64,000 nt of DNA from positions 8,256,963 through 8,320,962 of the forward strand of contig NC_088868.1 in NCBI RefSeq assembly GCF_032884065.1, given 5' to 3'. The stretch is from Artemia franciscana. Its lineage: Eukaryota > Arthropoda > Branchiopoda > Anostraca > Artemiidae. Under the pieces are notes generated by a model. The model worked only from the letters and a program-made list of their open reading frames with translations. It was not told the DNA's origin and did no database searches. Positions 1 through 12,273 of the stretch are shown here, one piece after another (position 1 is the stretch's first letter; every line of letters starts with the position of its first letter). The position numbers and the translations under genes were made by a program.

Positions 1-280
1 GATGAGGGGCTATTGAGAAGGAAACATGTTAAGAAAACAATTCTTAATTAATATACAGAATATGCTATATATAATTAATAATGTATAATAATATAATTAA
101 TAATTAATATAATAATGTGCAGAATACTTGCAGCTAACATATTTTGAATGCAGCTTTCCTATACCCTCATCCCCCTAATATGCAAATATATAACCCAAAG
201 TATATATTCCCAATGCATTCTGCGAATGTGTGGGCATAATGAATCTCTTTTGTTTCAACCCGTTATTAAACACATTTTTG
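1..280. other. AT-rich sequence without a recognisable gene
   Basis: Positions 55-125 are almost pure A/T with repeated TAATAAT-type words. I see no open frame with codon structure and no recognisable repeat family before the inverted repeat that begins near 281. Confidence 0.5.
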
Positions 281-593
281 TTTCAGCAGGTTGAGATCCC
301 CCATCTCCTGAAAGATAGGAGTCATCCTCAGTTCAGTTAAAATTATTAAACACAAACTGGCCGTTATCAACCCGTTATTAAACCGTTACATAAATAAACC
401 GTTTATTAAACCGTTACATAAATTGAATCAACTCTGACGGAACAAAAACCAGAAAAATAATAGCCATATTTTGAAGGTTTTTTTTTTAACAAAATAGTTA
501 TCCGCAAAGTTAAACCACTACCGTATTACCCTAGGCACAAGAATAGCAAAGGGAAAAACTAAACTGTTAATTAAATTGATGGAACCCTAAATA

Positions 594-2160
594 GCAACGA
601 AGACCACACTGCCTTTCCATCACAAACGAAGAAACACACTTAGAAACAAAAGGAAAGTTTTTCTCAAGATGGTGGAATTCAATTCAGTGAGTATTTCGGC
701 CCTATGTCCAAGGTACACCCTCAGCTCAATACAAGCGAAAATAAAATAAAAAATTTGCATTAAATTGCAACTTTAAAACTAAATTTTTTTGAAATAAATA
801 TAAAAAAAAACTAAAATCATCACTTCAACGAAATTCAACCAGGACTCTTTTTTGCGATTCTTTTCAGGTATTTAAATGTAATTTATATCTTAAAGACTTA
901 GGAATAAGGTTTTCATTTCTGCAGGATTCCAAAAGTTTAGTTCATTGATAATATCAACATGTTTTTGTTTTTTTTTATTAAAACTAACAAAATAAAAGAT
1001 ATCATAGGTCAAGGTTCCCCATAAGCTAGAAGTAAATAGCGACAAAGATCACACTACCTTTCCATCACAAAAAAGAAATATACTTAGAAACAATAGGAAA
1101 TATTTTCTCAAGACAACGGAATTCAATTCAGTGAATATTTCGGCCCTGTGTCCAAGGGTTTGCTTGGACACAGGATGATGCCACAGGTTGTGTTGAGCTG
1201 TGTCAAGCTCAACACAAACAAAAATATAAAAAAGAAACTTGCATTAAAATTCAAAATACAAAATTAAAATTTTTTTAGAAACTTTTAAAACAGCCTTAGC
1301 ATCATCACTTCAGCGAGGCTCAACCAGGAATCTTTTTTTTTTGTGAATCTAATTTGTATCTTAAAGACTTAGGAATAAGGTTTCCATTTCTGCAGGATTC
1401 CAAGAATCTTTGTTGAGTGATAATATTAGCATGTTTTTTACCTAAATTAACAAAATAAAAGATATCCCATAGGTTAACTGCTCCCCATTAGCTAGATGTA
1501 CATAGCAACGAAGGCCACAGTGCTTTTCCATCGCAAACAAAGAAAGACACTTCGAAAAAATGGGGAAAATTTTCACAAGACAGAGATATTCAAATCAGTG
1601 AATACTTTGGCGCTATGTCCAAGGACCGTCCTCAGCTCAACACAAGCAAAAAAATTATATAAACACTAGAATGCGAACTTTAAAACAATTTTTTTTAACT
1701 TTTAAAACAGCCCTAGCATCATCACTTCGGCGAAGTTCAACCAGAACTCTTTTTATGCGATCCTTTCCACGTATTTAAATGTAATTTATATTTTAATGAC
1801 TAAGGAATAAGGTTTTAATTTCAGCACGATTCCAAGCATTTTTGTTGATTGATAATATTAGCATGTTTTTTACCTAAACTAACAAAATAAAAGATGTCAT
1901 AGGTCAACTGCTCCCCAAAAGCTAGACGTAAATCGAAACGAAGACCAAACTGGCTTTCCATCACAAACAAGGAAACACTTAGAAACAATAGGGAAAATTT
2001 CTCAATACAGTAGAATTCAATTCAGTGAATATTTCGGCCCTATGTCCAGGGCCGTCCTCAGCACAACAAAAACAAAAATATAAAAAAAGAAACTTGCATT
2101 AAAATGCAAACTTTAAAAAACTTAAAGCGGAGCTTTTAAAACAAAGCTCACTGAGCTTAG
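594..2160. repeat. Tandem array, four units of about 430-465 bp
   Basis: Units start near 594, 1038, 1504 and 1934. Each carries the same ordered phrases: aacgaagaccacactgc, caattcagtgaatatttcggccc, tatgtccaagg, then a T/A-rich middle, gacttaggaataaggttt, and aaaataaaagatatcataggtca. The units differ by scattered substitutions and small indels, so the array is old. The fourth unit is cut short. No gene is visible inside. Confidence 0.75.
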
Positions 2161-2170
2161 CTTAAGTAAT

Positions 2171-2373
2171 GATGCCAGGGCTGTTTCATAAGTTTTAAAA
2201 AATATTTTTAGTTTTAAGATTTACAATTTAATGCAAGTTTCTTTTTTGTATTTTGGCTTGTATTGAGCTGAGGACAACCCTCGGACATAGGGCCGGAATA
2301 GTCAATGAATAGAACTCCACTGTCTTGAGAAATTTTCCCTATTGTTTAAGTGTGTTTCTTTTTGTTTGTGATT
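2171..2373. repeat. Inverted partial copy of the 0.6-2.1 kb tandem unit
   Basis: Read on the minus strand, this stretch repeats the unit's order: the lysine/threonine-like A-rich start, the tcaatacaagc phrase, then gccctagg-type and attcaatt-type words. It lies immediately next to the last direct unit, so the array folds back on itself. Confidence 0.65.
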
Positions 2374-2589
2374 GAACCACAGAGGAGGAGAATTACCTTC
2401 TTTTAAGCCGTGGAAAATCAAAATCGTTAAAAATTTCCATCAAAAGCTGTAAACATGAAAGAAAAAAAACAAAAAAAACGCTGAATTCGTCTAGTCATGG
2501 AAACGCGAACTAGTCATGGAGGAAGCTTTTGCATCTGAGGATGACTCCTATCTTTCAGGAGATGAAATCTCCTGCTGAAATCATATAAG

Positions 2590-3480
2590 TCTGAAGCTCC
2601 CTAAGGGCATTGCTGGGATGTTCGTCTTTATTGATGGATATCTTTGTCCTACATCATTTATGAACAACAGAAAAACAATCAGCCTAAAAGGTACTTCCTT
2701 GAAACATTCCAAATAAAACTAGGTGTTGTCTTGAAATGAATTCATCAAGGAGAACACACATTGAAACTTGAAGAAGGAGCTCAGCAATCGCCTGAATAGC
2801 CAACAATCAGTTCCATAAGCTTATGGTTTACATAGAAGGGCCTCATGCCATACCTAATCAAAGACTTTTGCAATCTCAAAAGAAAGACGGCGAATGTCAT
2901 GTCCCTCAGACAGAAACACAACCCACTCTTGGAACTGCGCCATTAGACAGTCTAATGTAGACCGTTTCTACGAAAGTCGTATGGTGTATCAGCTAATAGG
3001 CGGTGCAACTCAAGGCACGTGTGAATGACACTCTCATGAACTTTTCCTATGCAGAACACGGGTCTAATTGACCAATAAGATCCTAAATTAGTGAGGTCAA
3101 CATCTACCTTTGGGACATGGGTAGCTTTCAGGGCTTCTGGGAATGTTCCCGTGGCAAAACATTTTCAAAAAAGAGAGGCAATAGGACCAGCAAGTTCAGG
3201 GGCAAATCTTTGGAGGACAATATTAAATATTATGTCAGGCCATGAAGCTTTGGTGACTTTCGGCTGACACAGCGTTCTAACACCTTGCTTTTGGTTATAC
3301 TTACACTAGTGATTTTATAATCTGATTTTTTTTTGCGAAAAGAAGGAAAGGAGACTCCCAAGTCATCAAGTTGATAGATCTTTTCAACAGCTTTTACAAG
3401 AACATCTGCTTTTTCCTGGTCAGAATGCATCATCGCCCAATCAGCATGAAGTATTGGAATTGAGGAAGGTTTAGATGAAC
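2590..3480 (-). pseudogene. LINE reverse transcriptase fragment (degenerate)
   Basis: The minus strand translates in broken frames to reverse transcriptase N-terminal phrases of a non-LTR retrotransposon. An open piece at 3433-3230 is followed downstream, in shifting frames, by words such as KATHVPKVDVDLTNLGSYW and RPVFCIGKV.ES, which match the segment before the first catalytic Asp in jockey/CR1-type enzymes. Stops and frameshifts interrupt it throughout and no YADD box survives. It is an inactive relic. The clade cannot be set with confidence. Confidence 0.55.
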
Positions 3481-3973
3481 ACAGAATTTCTTGGGGGAGG
3501 GGGAGCTGAAACTTTTAGAGGGAAGGTTACCCCTCCCCTTTGCTGCACCCCTGCATGCAGGTTGTCAAAAGAAATTCTCATCAATATTCCATGAATCCCT
3601 TAAGGTGTTAAATTGAAATTTTCAGGGCATGATGTATGGAATGTTGAATTAATCAAAAAGCGCTATGTGCATCCTACAACTGGTACTTGCTCTTTAGGGA
3701 ATACTGAGGGACATGTATAAGGTTTCGAGAATTAGGTTTAACTCTTAGCAAAGGTTGACTGGAGTTTTGAGCTAAATCAAAACACACAACATGCAAGCAG
3801 GTTATAAAAAAAACAATCAACATATCTCAGGAATGATTTAAATTAACAAGTTGAAATTATTGGGGTATGTTGAGGGGGATATCAAATAAACAAAAAATGC
3901 ACTCTGTGGATACTACCATTTATACTGCTACTACAACTAATAAAACAAAAAAACTATTTTTTTAAAATGAAAT
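3481..3973. other. Intergenic, diverged repeat family
   Basis: I see no gene. Phrases at 3780-3950 (aatcaaaacac, atatctcag, ttgagggggatatcaa, actctgtggatactac) recur in diverged form at 5590-5720. The fold-back elements at 4.0-4.75 kb therefore appear to sit inside or between copies of an older dispersed repeat. Confidence 0.4.
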
Positions 3974-4200
3974 TAAGGAGCGACATTAAAACTTAAAACG
4001 AACAGAAATTACTCCGTATATGAAAGGGGCTTTTCCTCCTCAACGCCCCGCTCTTTACGCTAAAGTTTGACTCTTTCTCTTAACTCTACATTTTGAAACA
4101 GTAAAAAACTTTAGCGTAAAGAGCGGGGCGTTGAGGAGGAAAAGCCCCTTTCATATACGGAGTAATTTCTGTTCGTTTTAAGTTTTAATGTCGCTCCTTA
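3974..4200. repeat. Perfect fold-back: 95-bp inverted repeat arms
   Basis: Arm 3974-4068 and arm 4106-4200 are exact reverse complements over 95 bp and are separated by 37 bp. The arms contain cgaacagaaattactccg and ctctttacgctaaag. No open frame is present. This is either a young palindromic MITE or a fold-back element, or a recent inverted duplication. Older relatives lie directly downstream. Confidence 0.9.
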
Positions 4201-4419
4201 CTTTCATTTAAAAAACTTGTTTTTTTTTGTTTAATTTCTGGATGTTTTTGAATTAATGCATGTTTTGATCTTGGCTCTCCGCACATAAATAATTAAAACG
4301 AAATTTGCATTGGCTAAATGGCTTTTTCATAGTTTTAATCGGAAGATTTAGAGAAAAAAGGAGCAAGGGAGGAGGCCTAGTTGCCCTCCAATTTTTTGAT
4401 TACTTAAAAAGGCAACTAT

Positions 4420-4750
4420 AACTTTCAATTTTTTTACGAACGGTTTCATAAGTAAAAAATATACGTAACTTACGAATTAACTTACGTAGCGAACTTCTAT
4501 ATTCGTATGTTTTATTGCGTATATGAGGGGGCTCATCCCTCTTCGATACCTCGCTCTTTACACTAAAGCTTAAATTTTGTCCCAATTCCTTCAGAATGAC
4601 CCCTGAATCACAAAGGCCGTAGAATAAATAGTTGAAATTACTAAAAATACTTTAGCGTAAAGAGCGAGGTATTACGAGGAGGTAAACCCCTCATATGCGT
4701 AATAATATCTGTTCGTTTTCAGCTTTAATGCTGCTCCTCACTTTCAACAG
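4420..4750. repeat. Diverged fold-back related to the 4.0-kb element
   Basis: The sequence gcgtatatgaggggg ... acctcgctctttacactaaag at about 4516-4566 pairs imperfectly with ctttagcgtaaagagcgaggt ... cctcatatgcgtaat at about 4651-4710. The words are clearly of the same family as the perfect fold-back upstream but carry many differences, so this is an older copy. Confidence 0.7.
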
Positions 4751-4759
4751 AAAAAACTT

Positions 4760-5240
4760 TTCATATTTATTTTTTCATTGTTTTCTTAAATAATGCTGGA
4801 AAATCCTACACCCCCTCCATTGAAAGTCGTTTCCCCCATGAGAAGTTCCTCCATGGAAAGATCCTCCCACGTAACCCCCCTCAACTCTCCCACCCCAACC
4901 AAAAAATCCCCCTGAAAACGTCTGTACACTTCCCAGTAACCATTACTATATGTAAACACAGGTCAAATTTTGTAACTTGCAGCCCCTCCCACGGGGACTG
5001 CGAGGGAGTAAGTCGTCCCCAAAGACATAGTTATTAAGTGTTTCGACTATGGTGAATAAAATGGCAATCTCAGAATTTTGATACGGTGACTTCGGGGGGA
5101 AAATGAGCGTGGGAGGGGGCCTAGGTGTCCTCCATTTTTTTCGGTTACTTAAAAAGGGCACTAGAACTTTTAATTTCCGTTAGAATGAGCCCTTTCGCGA
5201 CTTTCTAGGACCACTGAGTCGATAAGATCACCCCTGGAAA
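4760..5240. repeat. Dispersed repeat related to the 43-48 kb array
   Basis: The stretch has C/T-rich phrases (cctccatggaaagatcctcccac, cctgaaaacgtctgtacac) that also occur, diverged, near 19881-19985. The words near 5140-5200 (ttacttaaaaagggcactagaacttttaatttccg ... atgagccct) resemble the repeat unit of the large array at 42.9-48.2 kb. No gene is supported. Confidence 0.5.
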
Positions 5241-7925
5241 AAAAAAAAATAAGAACGCATCCGTGATTTGTCTTCTGGCAAAAAATGCGAAATTCCACAT
5301 TTTTGTATATAGGGGCTTGAAACTTCTACAATATGGTTCTCTGATACGCTGAATCTGATGGTGTGATTTTCGTTGAGATCATATGACTTTTAGGGGGTGT
5401 TTCCCCCTATTTTCTAAAATGAGGCAAATTTTCTTAGGCTTGAGCATTTAGCATTGAAATAATAAAGATACTATCTTCATACTACTGTTACTATAACTAC
5501 TATTATTACTAGTGCTACTTTAACAGTACTACCATTACAAAGGCTAAGATTTTAAAGGTGAAATTTCCAGGGATACTTGATAGGGAATTGTAATTAAATC
5601 AAAACACCTTATGTACATGTAGACTGTCAACAATATCTCAGAAACGGTTAGGAGGGTATTGAGGGGTCTATTGAAGTAACAAAAAGCCACTGAGTGCATA
5701 TTACTATTGCTCCTGTGACTACCTCACTGAATGTTGACAGAGATGTTGAGGGCTAATGCCCAATTCGCACTTGAGGTTCATTACTGAGCATTTGTTTTAC
5801 TGACCGTTTTTTTTTTTTTTTTGCCATTACTACTCTAGCATGGACACACGGGCAATGAAGATTCTACTTTTGCAACACCAGTCAATCATAATATATTTAC
5901 TAGATCATAAATAGTCATAATGTACTTTTCAATTCACTGAGAAAAAAAAAGCATTTTAAAACCGTTTCTCCTTTATAACTTCAATAAGTCCAAAAATGTT
6001 CATGTGTCTTATTTAGTATTCTTGGTTATTTTGGAGATTTTGTTTTTGATATTATTAGAAATACAAACATTTCTATATATTAAAATTATTTCCAGCCTAG
6101 TTGAAATACATTCCAGTCATGAATTCCATCCTGCTAGAATAAACTCCTGAATACAGTTCCTGCAAGATAACTGCCCAGTACTCATAACAGTTCATATCTT
6201 GTATTGTGAAAAGACAATAAACTAGGTTGCAGCTTTTTCTGTGTGCAAGTAATTCATAGGTCTAAAAGTCTTTGCTTAAATAGAGGAATGTGGTGTTGTG
6301 TGGGTTATTCAAGTGATTTAATATTAGATCTCACTCTTTCCTCGTTATTCATTTTTTCTCTTTTGCTTTACTTCTTTTTCAAACCAGCATTATGAGACAA
6401 CTATTCATAAAAATTCAGTAATAAAACTAATTTTAACCAAAAGGCTAAGCAAATCTTTCAAATAAACTAAGAATATTTTCAGCTAATATTAACATAAATT
6501 ATAGGAGGTAATAACAATAACAATCAAACAGTTTAGAGTGTTTAGGAAGAATAAGGAGTAGCGCCAGCCTTATTTGTAAGTCTTGATAAAACTTATGAAA
6601 TTATTTGTTAGTTGTTGGTGTTGTAATAATAAATATAAAACACATAGGTCAAAATACAAACAATTTTAAAATAAGAAAACTTATTTATTAAGCCTTAAGA
6701 AAACTGATGGATGGTAGCCTAACGTATGTTTGTGGTAATTTCTTTTTGCTCTAAGCATGAATGAGCAATCCATTTTGCTAGCTGTTTGTTTTAGATATCG
6801 TTAATTTAACCTGCTATAATATTTGCAATTATAATATCTGATTAAACTGTTTATTCTAGTTTCTATTCATTTGGGGTTTTATTTATTTACTTGTATTAAT
6901 TTATGTTTGTTATAATATATTATGAGAATTTCTGTTTGCTCGTCTTAGGTTTTCATATGGCTCTTTACTTTTCTATCAACAGCTTCTATTTTTGCAAATA
7001 TATTTTTTAATTAATTAATAGAAACATTATGTACCTTGCTTAACAGCAGCACTATAAATGAGAACATTTGTGTCCATGCTTTGTCAATCCAGTTGAATAC
7101 ACAGCTAGATTTCTGGACTGAGCTACTCCTCCAGATAATGTGAAATGTTTAGACTCTGAATAATCAGCTAATTTGAATATTATGACTTCAATAGAGAAAA
7201 ATCAGCCTAAAAACAGGAAAATAATTAGAAGTCCTGGGACTGAATCATTAGAAAAGTATAGTAAAGGGAAGGAAAAAGACTAAGAGCTAGCAAATCACGT
7301 GTAAGATTCTAGAAGCTGAAAAAAAATAGCAGCAAAGAAGGAATGGACAGACTTACATGGAAAAAAAAAGAATTGAAAACATTTAAAAACTGCCTTTGAA
7401 TATTGCATTGGTGCTGGCATAGTGGCAATTTACTCTTGAGATAAATAAAATAAACTAAAAAGCTCAGCTCACATATTTATATCACATATTTAGTGTGAAA
7501 AAAAAACTTGTAGTTTCTGCTTGTAACAAACATAGATTTAGAATAGAATTGTTTATACAAGCAATCATAATTTAGAATAAAATTCCAACTAAATGGCGCT
7601 AGTACTTACAACAAAACAAGAAAGAAAGAAGAAAAAAAGAGACTGTAACTTATTAAACACTAACATATAAAAAAGAACAAGTGAATTGCCAGAACAGTTT
7701 ATTCTTGGAGTAGGCGTTTCCTGTCTCGCTTTGTTAGCTGACCTTGTGTGTATTTTATTCCTCATAACTGGTGGTAGTACCTCTATGTTTTTCACTGCTA
7801 AGAAGAAATAGGCCCAATTTGCAGATCAAACACAAAGGACATTTGTGGAGGGACAGTAGTTGCAGGATAGATAATACCAACTCATAACTTACATAAGTCT
7901 CTGAAAGAATAACTTTAAAGGATCT
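5241..7925. other. No gene recognised
   Basis: This is AT-rich sequence with short homopolymers. The 5590-5720 part resembles 3780-3950. I see no frame with conserved protein phrases, no RNA gene and no clear terminal repeats. Short open frames here look accidental. Confidence 0.4.
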
Positions 7926-7929
7926 TTTT

Positions 7930-8985
7930 TGTAATTACTCAAGTTGATTGCTTAGGTAACTTGTGTTGTTGACTCAAGAAACCCATAAAGGATAAGCATA
8001 CTTGGAAATTGGTCAGATATATGTAAGATAAACTGTCTTAAGTTGGGACAAAGAAATACAGAAACAATGTAGTAAGATAAGGGTATGCATTGCACCCTTT
8101 GCCTTTTTAGTGACTGTATCAACATGAATACTAAATGAGCAGTCAATGCTAAATGTGACACCAAGAATTACAGAAAAAGATACACTAGCATATGGTGGAT
8201 GAGGACTAAAAAGTTCCTTCTTAAGAGGATTAAAGTGAAGGACATTGATCTTTCTTTGTTGATTTGAATGTAGTCAATAGTACATTGGTCTTGAAAGTTG
8301 TTCATTATCGAATTACTGAATTAGGGGACTGCCTTGGAGTTTTCAATAAGATACTTTAGAAGGACTGACAAGTCATCTGCATACTTAAACCTGTCCTCAA
8401 ACTCTGAAAGGACAAAGTTTATAACTGCCAAAAACAACACTGCTGCAAGTTCTGTGCCTTGTGGAGGTGTCACAAATGAGCTCAACCCATTTAGAGTTTG
8501 TTTCTCCATAGAAAAGGCTATAGATACACTAAAAATATTCTTGTAAAAAAATTGATCATTAAAAGCAGAATATGCTTGCATGCAACCATAGCATGTAAAT
8601 TTGTCATAGCTTTGAAATGACAAATAAGTTCAAAGGCTTTTCAGAAATCCACTAGGAGAAGACTGACAATTGCACTTCCTCAGTGAAGCCACTTGACTAT
8701 AAGGTGATGCATTATCACTGAGTAGATAGTGGTGCTGCTTCCTTTCAAGCATATGTACTCATATAGGTCAGTCCCAAGTTATTTGGCTGGACAGTATGCA
8801 AATCATGATACCTTGCCAAAGCTTTTGGGAGTTATACTAAACCCTAACTTGACCAGAAAGAATCAAATAGAATCAGTAAAACAATTTTGTGTAAAGAGAG
8901 ACATTTAATCATGCAATGACTACTCCAATTGTGATGCTGGACTTCTAGAAAAGGTTTATACAGTCCATAGTGAATATACTCTAGA
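7930..8985 (-). pseudogene. LINE reverse transcriptase fragment, 3' part
   Basis: Minus-strand frames show a reverse transcriptase of a non-LTR retrotransposon. The open piece at 8623-8321 carries a PPQGTELA-type motif and then FKYADDLSVLL, the catalytic YADD box. Downstream, in shifted frames, come the palm and thumb phrases (VDLGVTFS-like, then an IWPISKY-like segment) toward 7930. The copy is broken by frameshifts. A related minus-strand 3' end with the tail gtaagataagat and tttattt begins near 8986. The clade is probably CR1 or jockey-like. Confidence 0.65.
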
Positions 8986-9090
8986 AGTAAGATAAGATTT
9001 ATTTCAACAAAGTTGCTATTACAAGCCCAAAAGGGCTGAATTTGCACTTTAATGTCAGTACAAAATCATAAAATTGCAATCAATAAAAAG
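8986..9090 (-). mobile_element. LINE 3' end with a repeated-motif tail
   Basis: The plus-strand sequence gtaagataagatttatttcaac, followed by text on gcccaaaagggct and atttgcacttt, resembles 32056-32130 (aagataagataatatttatttt ... ctctatagagccaaatttgcttt). Two independent minus-strand LINE remnants thus share the same 3' terminus, ending in a TTATCTTATC-type tail. I read this as the 3' UTR end of one family. Confidence 0.5.
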
Positions 9091-9499
9091 TCAAATGATA
9101 GAAACTTGTAAAGTTAAAACAGGAAAAACAAATTTAAATAAAAGTCTAGCTAGCAAGAATTACAAAGTTTTCAATTGCAAAATAAACACAAAAAAATATA
9201 AAATAAAAGTGGAGCAAGAAGGGATGGGGGCTATTGATTTAAAATTTAAACTATATGAGGGGTGAACGTTCTGCATTATCTTTCAGTGGAAACTCTCATT
9301 GGGGCAAGAAGGGAGATTCTCCTTGAAACAGAACATGGGGGGCAAGTTTGGGAGAGCGTAAATGTTCACTAGGGAAAACAGAAGTAGTACAAGGGTTATG
9401 CATGGCATTGTGGGCAAAATGTAAGGAACTGTAGAAATAACTTTCTAGTTTTGAAATAAACATAGAAGTATTTAGAGGCTGCTGCAAGACAAGTCTGGA

Positions 9500-10360
9500 A
9501 AGCTGGAAACTATTCAGAACATGGCACTAAAGTTGGCAATGGCTCTCCCAAATCATATACCAAGCTATAAGCTTAGAGTTCATTCTGGAATGAACTCTAC
9601 AATACAAGGCAAGAGAAATATGTTGATTGTTAAAAATTTCACAAAGATCCAAGCAATTGACTATAATCATCTAGTTTTTAAAATAACTTTTGCCTCTAGT
9701 CCTTTGGAAAAAGCAGATACCTAAAGTAGGCATTGGGTGCTCTTTAATGATCTAGTTTTTATATGAGGTCAGCCAATTTAACCATTTTCAAGAGTCCCCC
9801 AAATGAAAGTGTGCACCAGCTGAAACTTGCTTGGAGCTTATTCTAGGCAAAAAGTCTTCCTAGTCAAATGCAAGATACTTTCAAGCAAAAAATGACAACC
9901 TTCTTCAGGAATTTACTATACAGAATATTTACAGATGAGTCACTGAAAGGAGGCAGGGCAGCAGCAGCTGTAGTGATTCCTGAATATTGCTTCAATATAT
10001 CCACTAGGCTTCCAAATGACAGATCCACCCTTAAAGCTGAGCTAAAGGCTACATTTGAAGCTCTAAATGCCAACTCTAAGTCTGCCTCACAGCTCATGAG
10101 CCAAGTCCATAGATTAGTAGTAGACTCTCATTCAGCAAGTCCCAAGAAATTAATATGGAGTATTCAGAAAGAAATATCAAGCTTTATTTACAGCATGTGC
10201 CATGTCACCGAGGTATTTAACATAACAAGGTAGCCAATTTACTTGGAAACAAAATAACAGACATCCACATAGACCTGACATTAAAATCGCAAACTCTACA
10301 TGACACAACTTGGAGAAGAATTCCCAAGAAGAATCTATAATAGCTAGTACTCATTTTTCT
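9500..10360 (+). pseudogene. I-type LINE fragment: RT-RNase H linker and RNase H
   Basis: The open frame 9521-9724 contains LAMALPNHIPSYKL, matching the segment between reverse transcriptase and RNase H in I/Nimb-like LINEs. The frame 9868-10233 carries an RNase H core: RIFTDESLKGGRAAAAVV (first catalytic Asp) and then LKAELKATFEAL (catalytic Glu) and LVVDSHSA (third Asp). The frame between them is broken. This family also encodes an RNase H on the minus strand at 11.4 kb but differs in sequence. It is a relic on the plus strand, isolated from any 5' half. Confidence 0.65.
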
Positions 10361-10379
10361 GTCATGTGAAGAAATTCTC

Positions 10380-10938
10380 TATATTTCTAAATTTGAAATG
10401 ATACACTGATCCTACGGAAAGAAGAACACAACTGTGAAAAAGGGGGGACCCAAATTGTATTTTTTTTTTATTCCCTGAAACTTCACAAAACCTTATCTTT
10501 AGCTGCAATAATATTGCAAAGTCAGCAAATAAAACAAGAAATATTTTTCAAGATTGAAAACAAAGCCAGACACAAGTGAACTGCTTCACATGAAGCTGTC
10601 AGGAAATGAGGAAAGAATACTATTCCAGGAGATTATTTGTTTTTTAAAATGGAATGACATAATTTAGCAAGGTTAACATGATTCTGAAACCTGCTTTAGT
10701 TTTGCTAAGTGGAAGTGTGATTGGGAAGAGGAATATGAACCCTTGAAAGAGATGAACTAGTAGGAAATTTTTAAGAAGCCAAAATGACACTATTTTTAGA
10801 CTCCAAGTGCTGTTTTTTTTCCAAAGAAGAAAAACCTACAAACAAAGTGAACATCCAACTTGATACCTTTTCTTATGTTCTTTCCAAATATAATAATCAC
10901 TTTTGGTGCAAATCAACTTCACCCCTATCCCTAGCATA
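10380..10938. other. No gene recognised
   Basis: This is AT-rich sequence between a LINE fragment and the (TA)n tract. No conserved protein phrase was found in any frame. Confidence 0.35.
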
Positions 10939-10939
10939 T

Positions 10940-11070
<131 letters not shown>

Positions 11071-11089
11071 AATTCAGGGTAAATATGCT

Positions 11090-12265
11090 ATTTGGAATCT
11101 TAGCCAAGGAGCAGAAACACTTTAGCACAATAGTATCCCCATTCTGAGCCTGGCAATCAAATAATGCATGCTGGATTGTTTCATCTCCTGAAAATCAGAC
11201 TCGGCATAAAGGGGAATGATGTAGCTTCCAATTAAATAACAAGCTATTTAGAAGTAGGGGACCTGATTTTGGCTGGTAATATAGCACAGTATTTAATCTT
11301 GTATGAAATGGAGATCAAATTAATTTACTGTGATTAACATTGGATCTTTGCCTGATAATATCTTGTGAATTGAGGTCAAAGGAAGGACTAGGGATTAACA
11401 TGGAAGCCTTTGCTGCTAGAGAATCAGCCATGTCATTATATTTGATGCCTTTATGACTTGGAACATGTTGAAAAAAACCTCATTGCCTTTGATCTTAAGA
11501 TTAAGAACCTGTTTTCTAATATTATATAAATCCTTATCATTGGCAATTCTATTAACATTTTGGATCAATAGTAATGCTGATTTGGAGTCAGAGAGACAGA
11601 GAATATTTTCAGATTCCATGTTATAATTTATAAGTGCATCCAAGGCCAGGCAAATGGCACATAATTCAGCAGACAAGATAGAAGATCCCAATGGAAGAGG
11701 AGAATAGATGTTCAAATTCAGGGATGGGATACATGCTCCTGCTCCAGCTGTCTCCCTCTGGACAGATCCATCTGTATATATTTTTCTATAGTTAGGGTAT
11801 GCCTTTGAGATCTGTTAAGCCAAAATAGTCTGGATCTCATAATTAGGAATCAAGTCTTTATTAATGAAAATAAGTTCTACTTGACAACCTGGTGGACTCA
11901 TTTTCCATGGAGGAGACTCAGTAAAGGGATATGCATAAGGAGAGTGTTGATTCCAGTTTGGGACCTCCAGTTGAAATCGATTCCATGATGAATGGGCATT
12001 GGGACAGGCTGACTTACCACCAAAGGTATGTGCATATACAGCATGCTTGGTTCCATAAGCCTGGGTTTGCAAGAAATATTTAACCCTTAGACTGGATGCT
12101 CTTTCACTTAGGGACACCAATCCCAACAGTATTTTTAACTTTGACAGAAGAGTATGCTTATGCACACCCAAAGCTATTCAAATAGCAGAATTGTGTAAAG
12201 ATTCAAGGATTTTGAATGAGGATGCGGAATGAGCTGAAAAAATTTGAATCCCATATTCTATATTC
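11090..12265 (-). pseudogene. LINE linker, RNase H and C-terminal cysteine motif
   Basis: The frame 12171-11815 has GVHKHTLLSKLKILLGL and SLSERASSLRVKYFL, the RT-RNase H linker. The frame 11715-11416 has ILSAELCAICLALDAL (RNase H Glu), then ILCLSDSKSALLLI (Asp) and, after a frame change, a SHKGIKYNDMAD-like active-site end. From 11230 to 11075 comes a cysteine/histidine segment ending [12 protein letters not shown] and [10 protein letters not shown]. The order is that of I-like LINEs. It is inactive. Confidence 0.7.
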
Positions 12266-12273
12266 GAACAAAT

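Larger units (their letters stand above)
281..2580. repeat. Composite repeat block bounded by inverted repeats
   Basis: A segment near 281-337 (tttcagcagg ... cctcagttcag) reappears in reverse complement near 2531-2580. Between these ends lie four direct units of roughly 430-465 bp and one partial unit in the opposite orientation. A smaller direct repeat built on ccgttattaaaccgttacat lies at 361-425. The block has no coding potential. It could be a non-autonomous element that captured satellite units, or a local duplication with inversion. Confidence 0.55.

Noticed and set aside
9868-10097. Minus-strand frame opposite the RNase H fragment
   Set aside because: It is the shadow of the plus-strand RNase H sequence.
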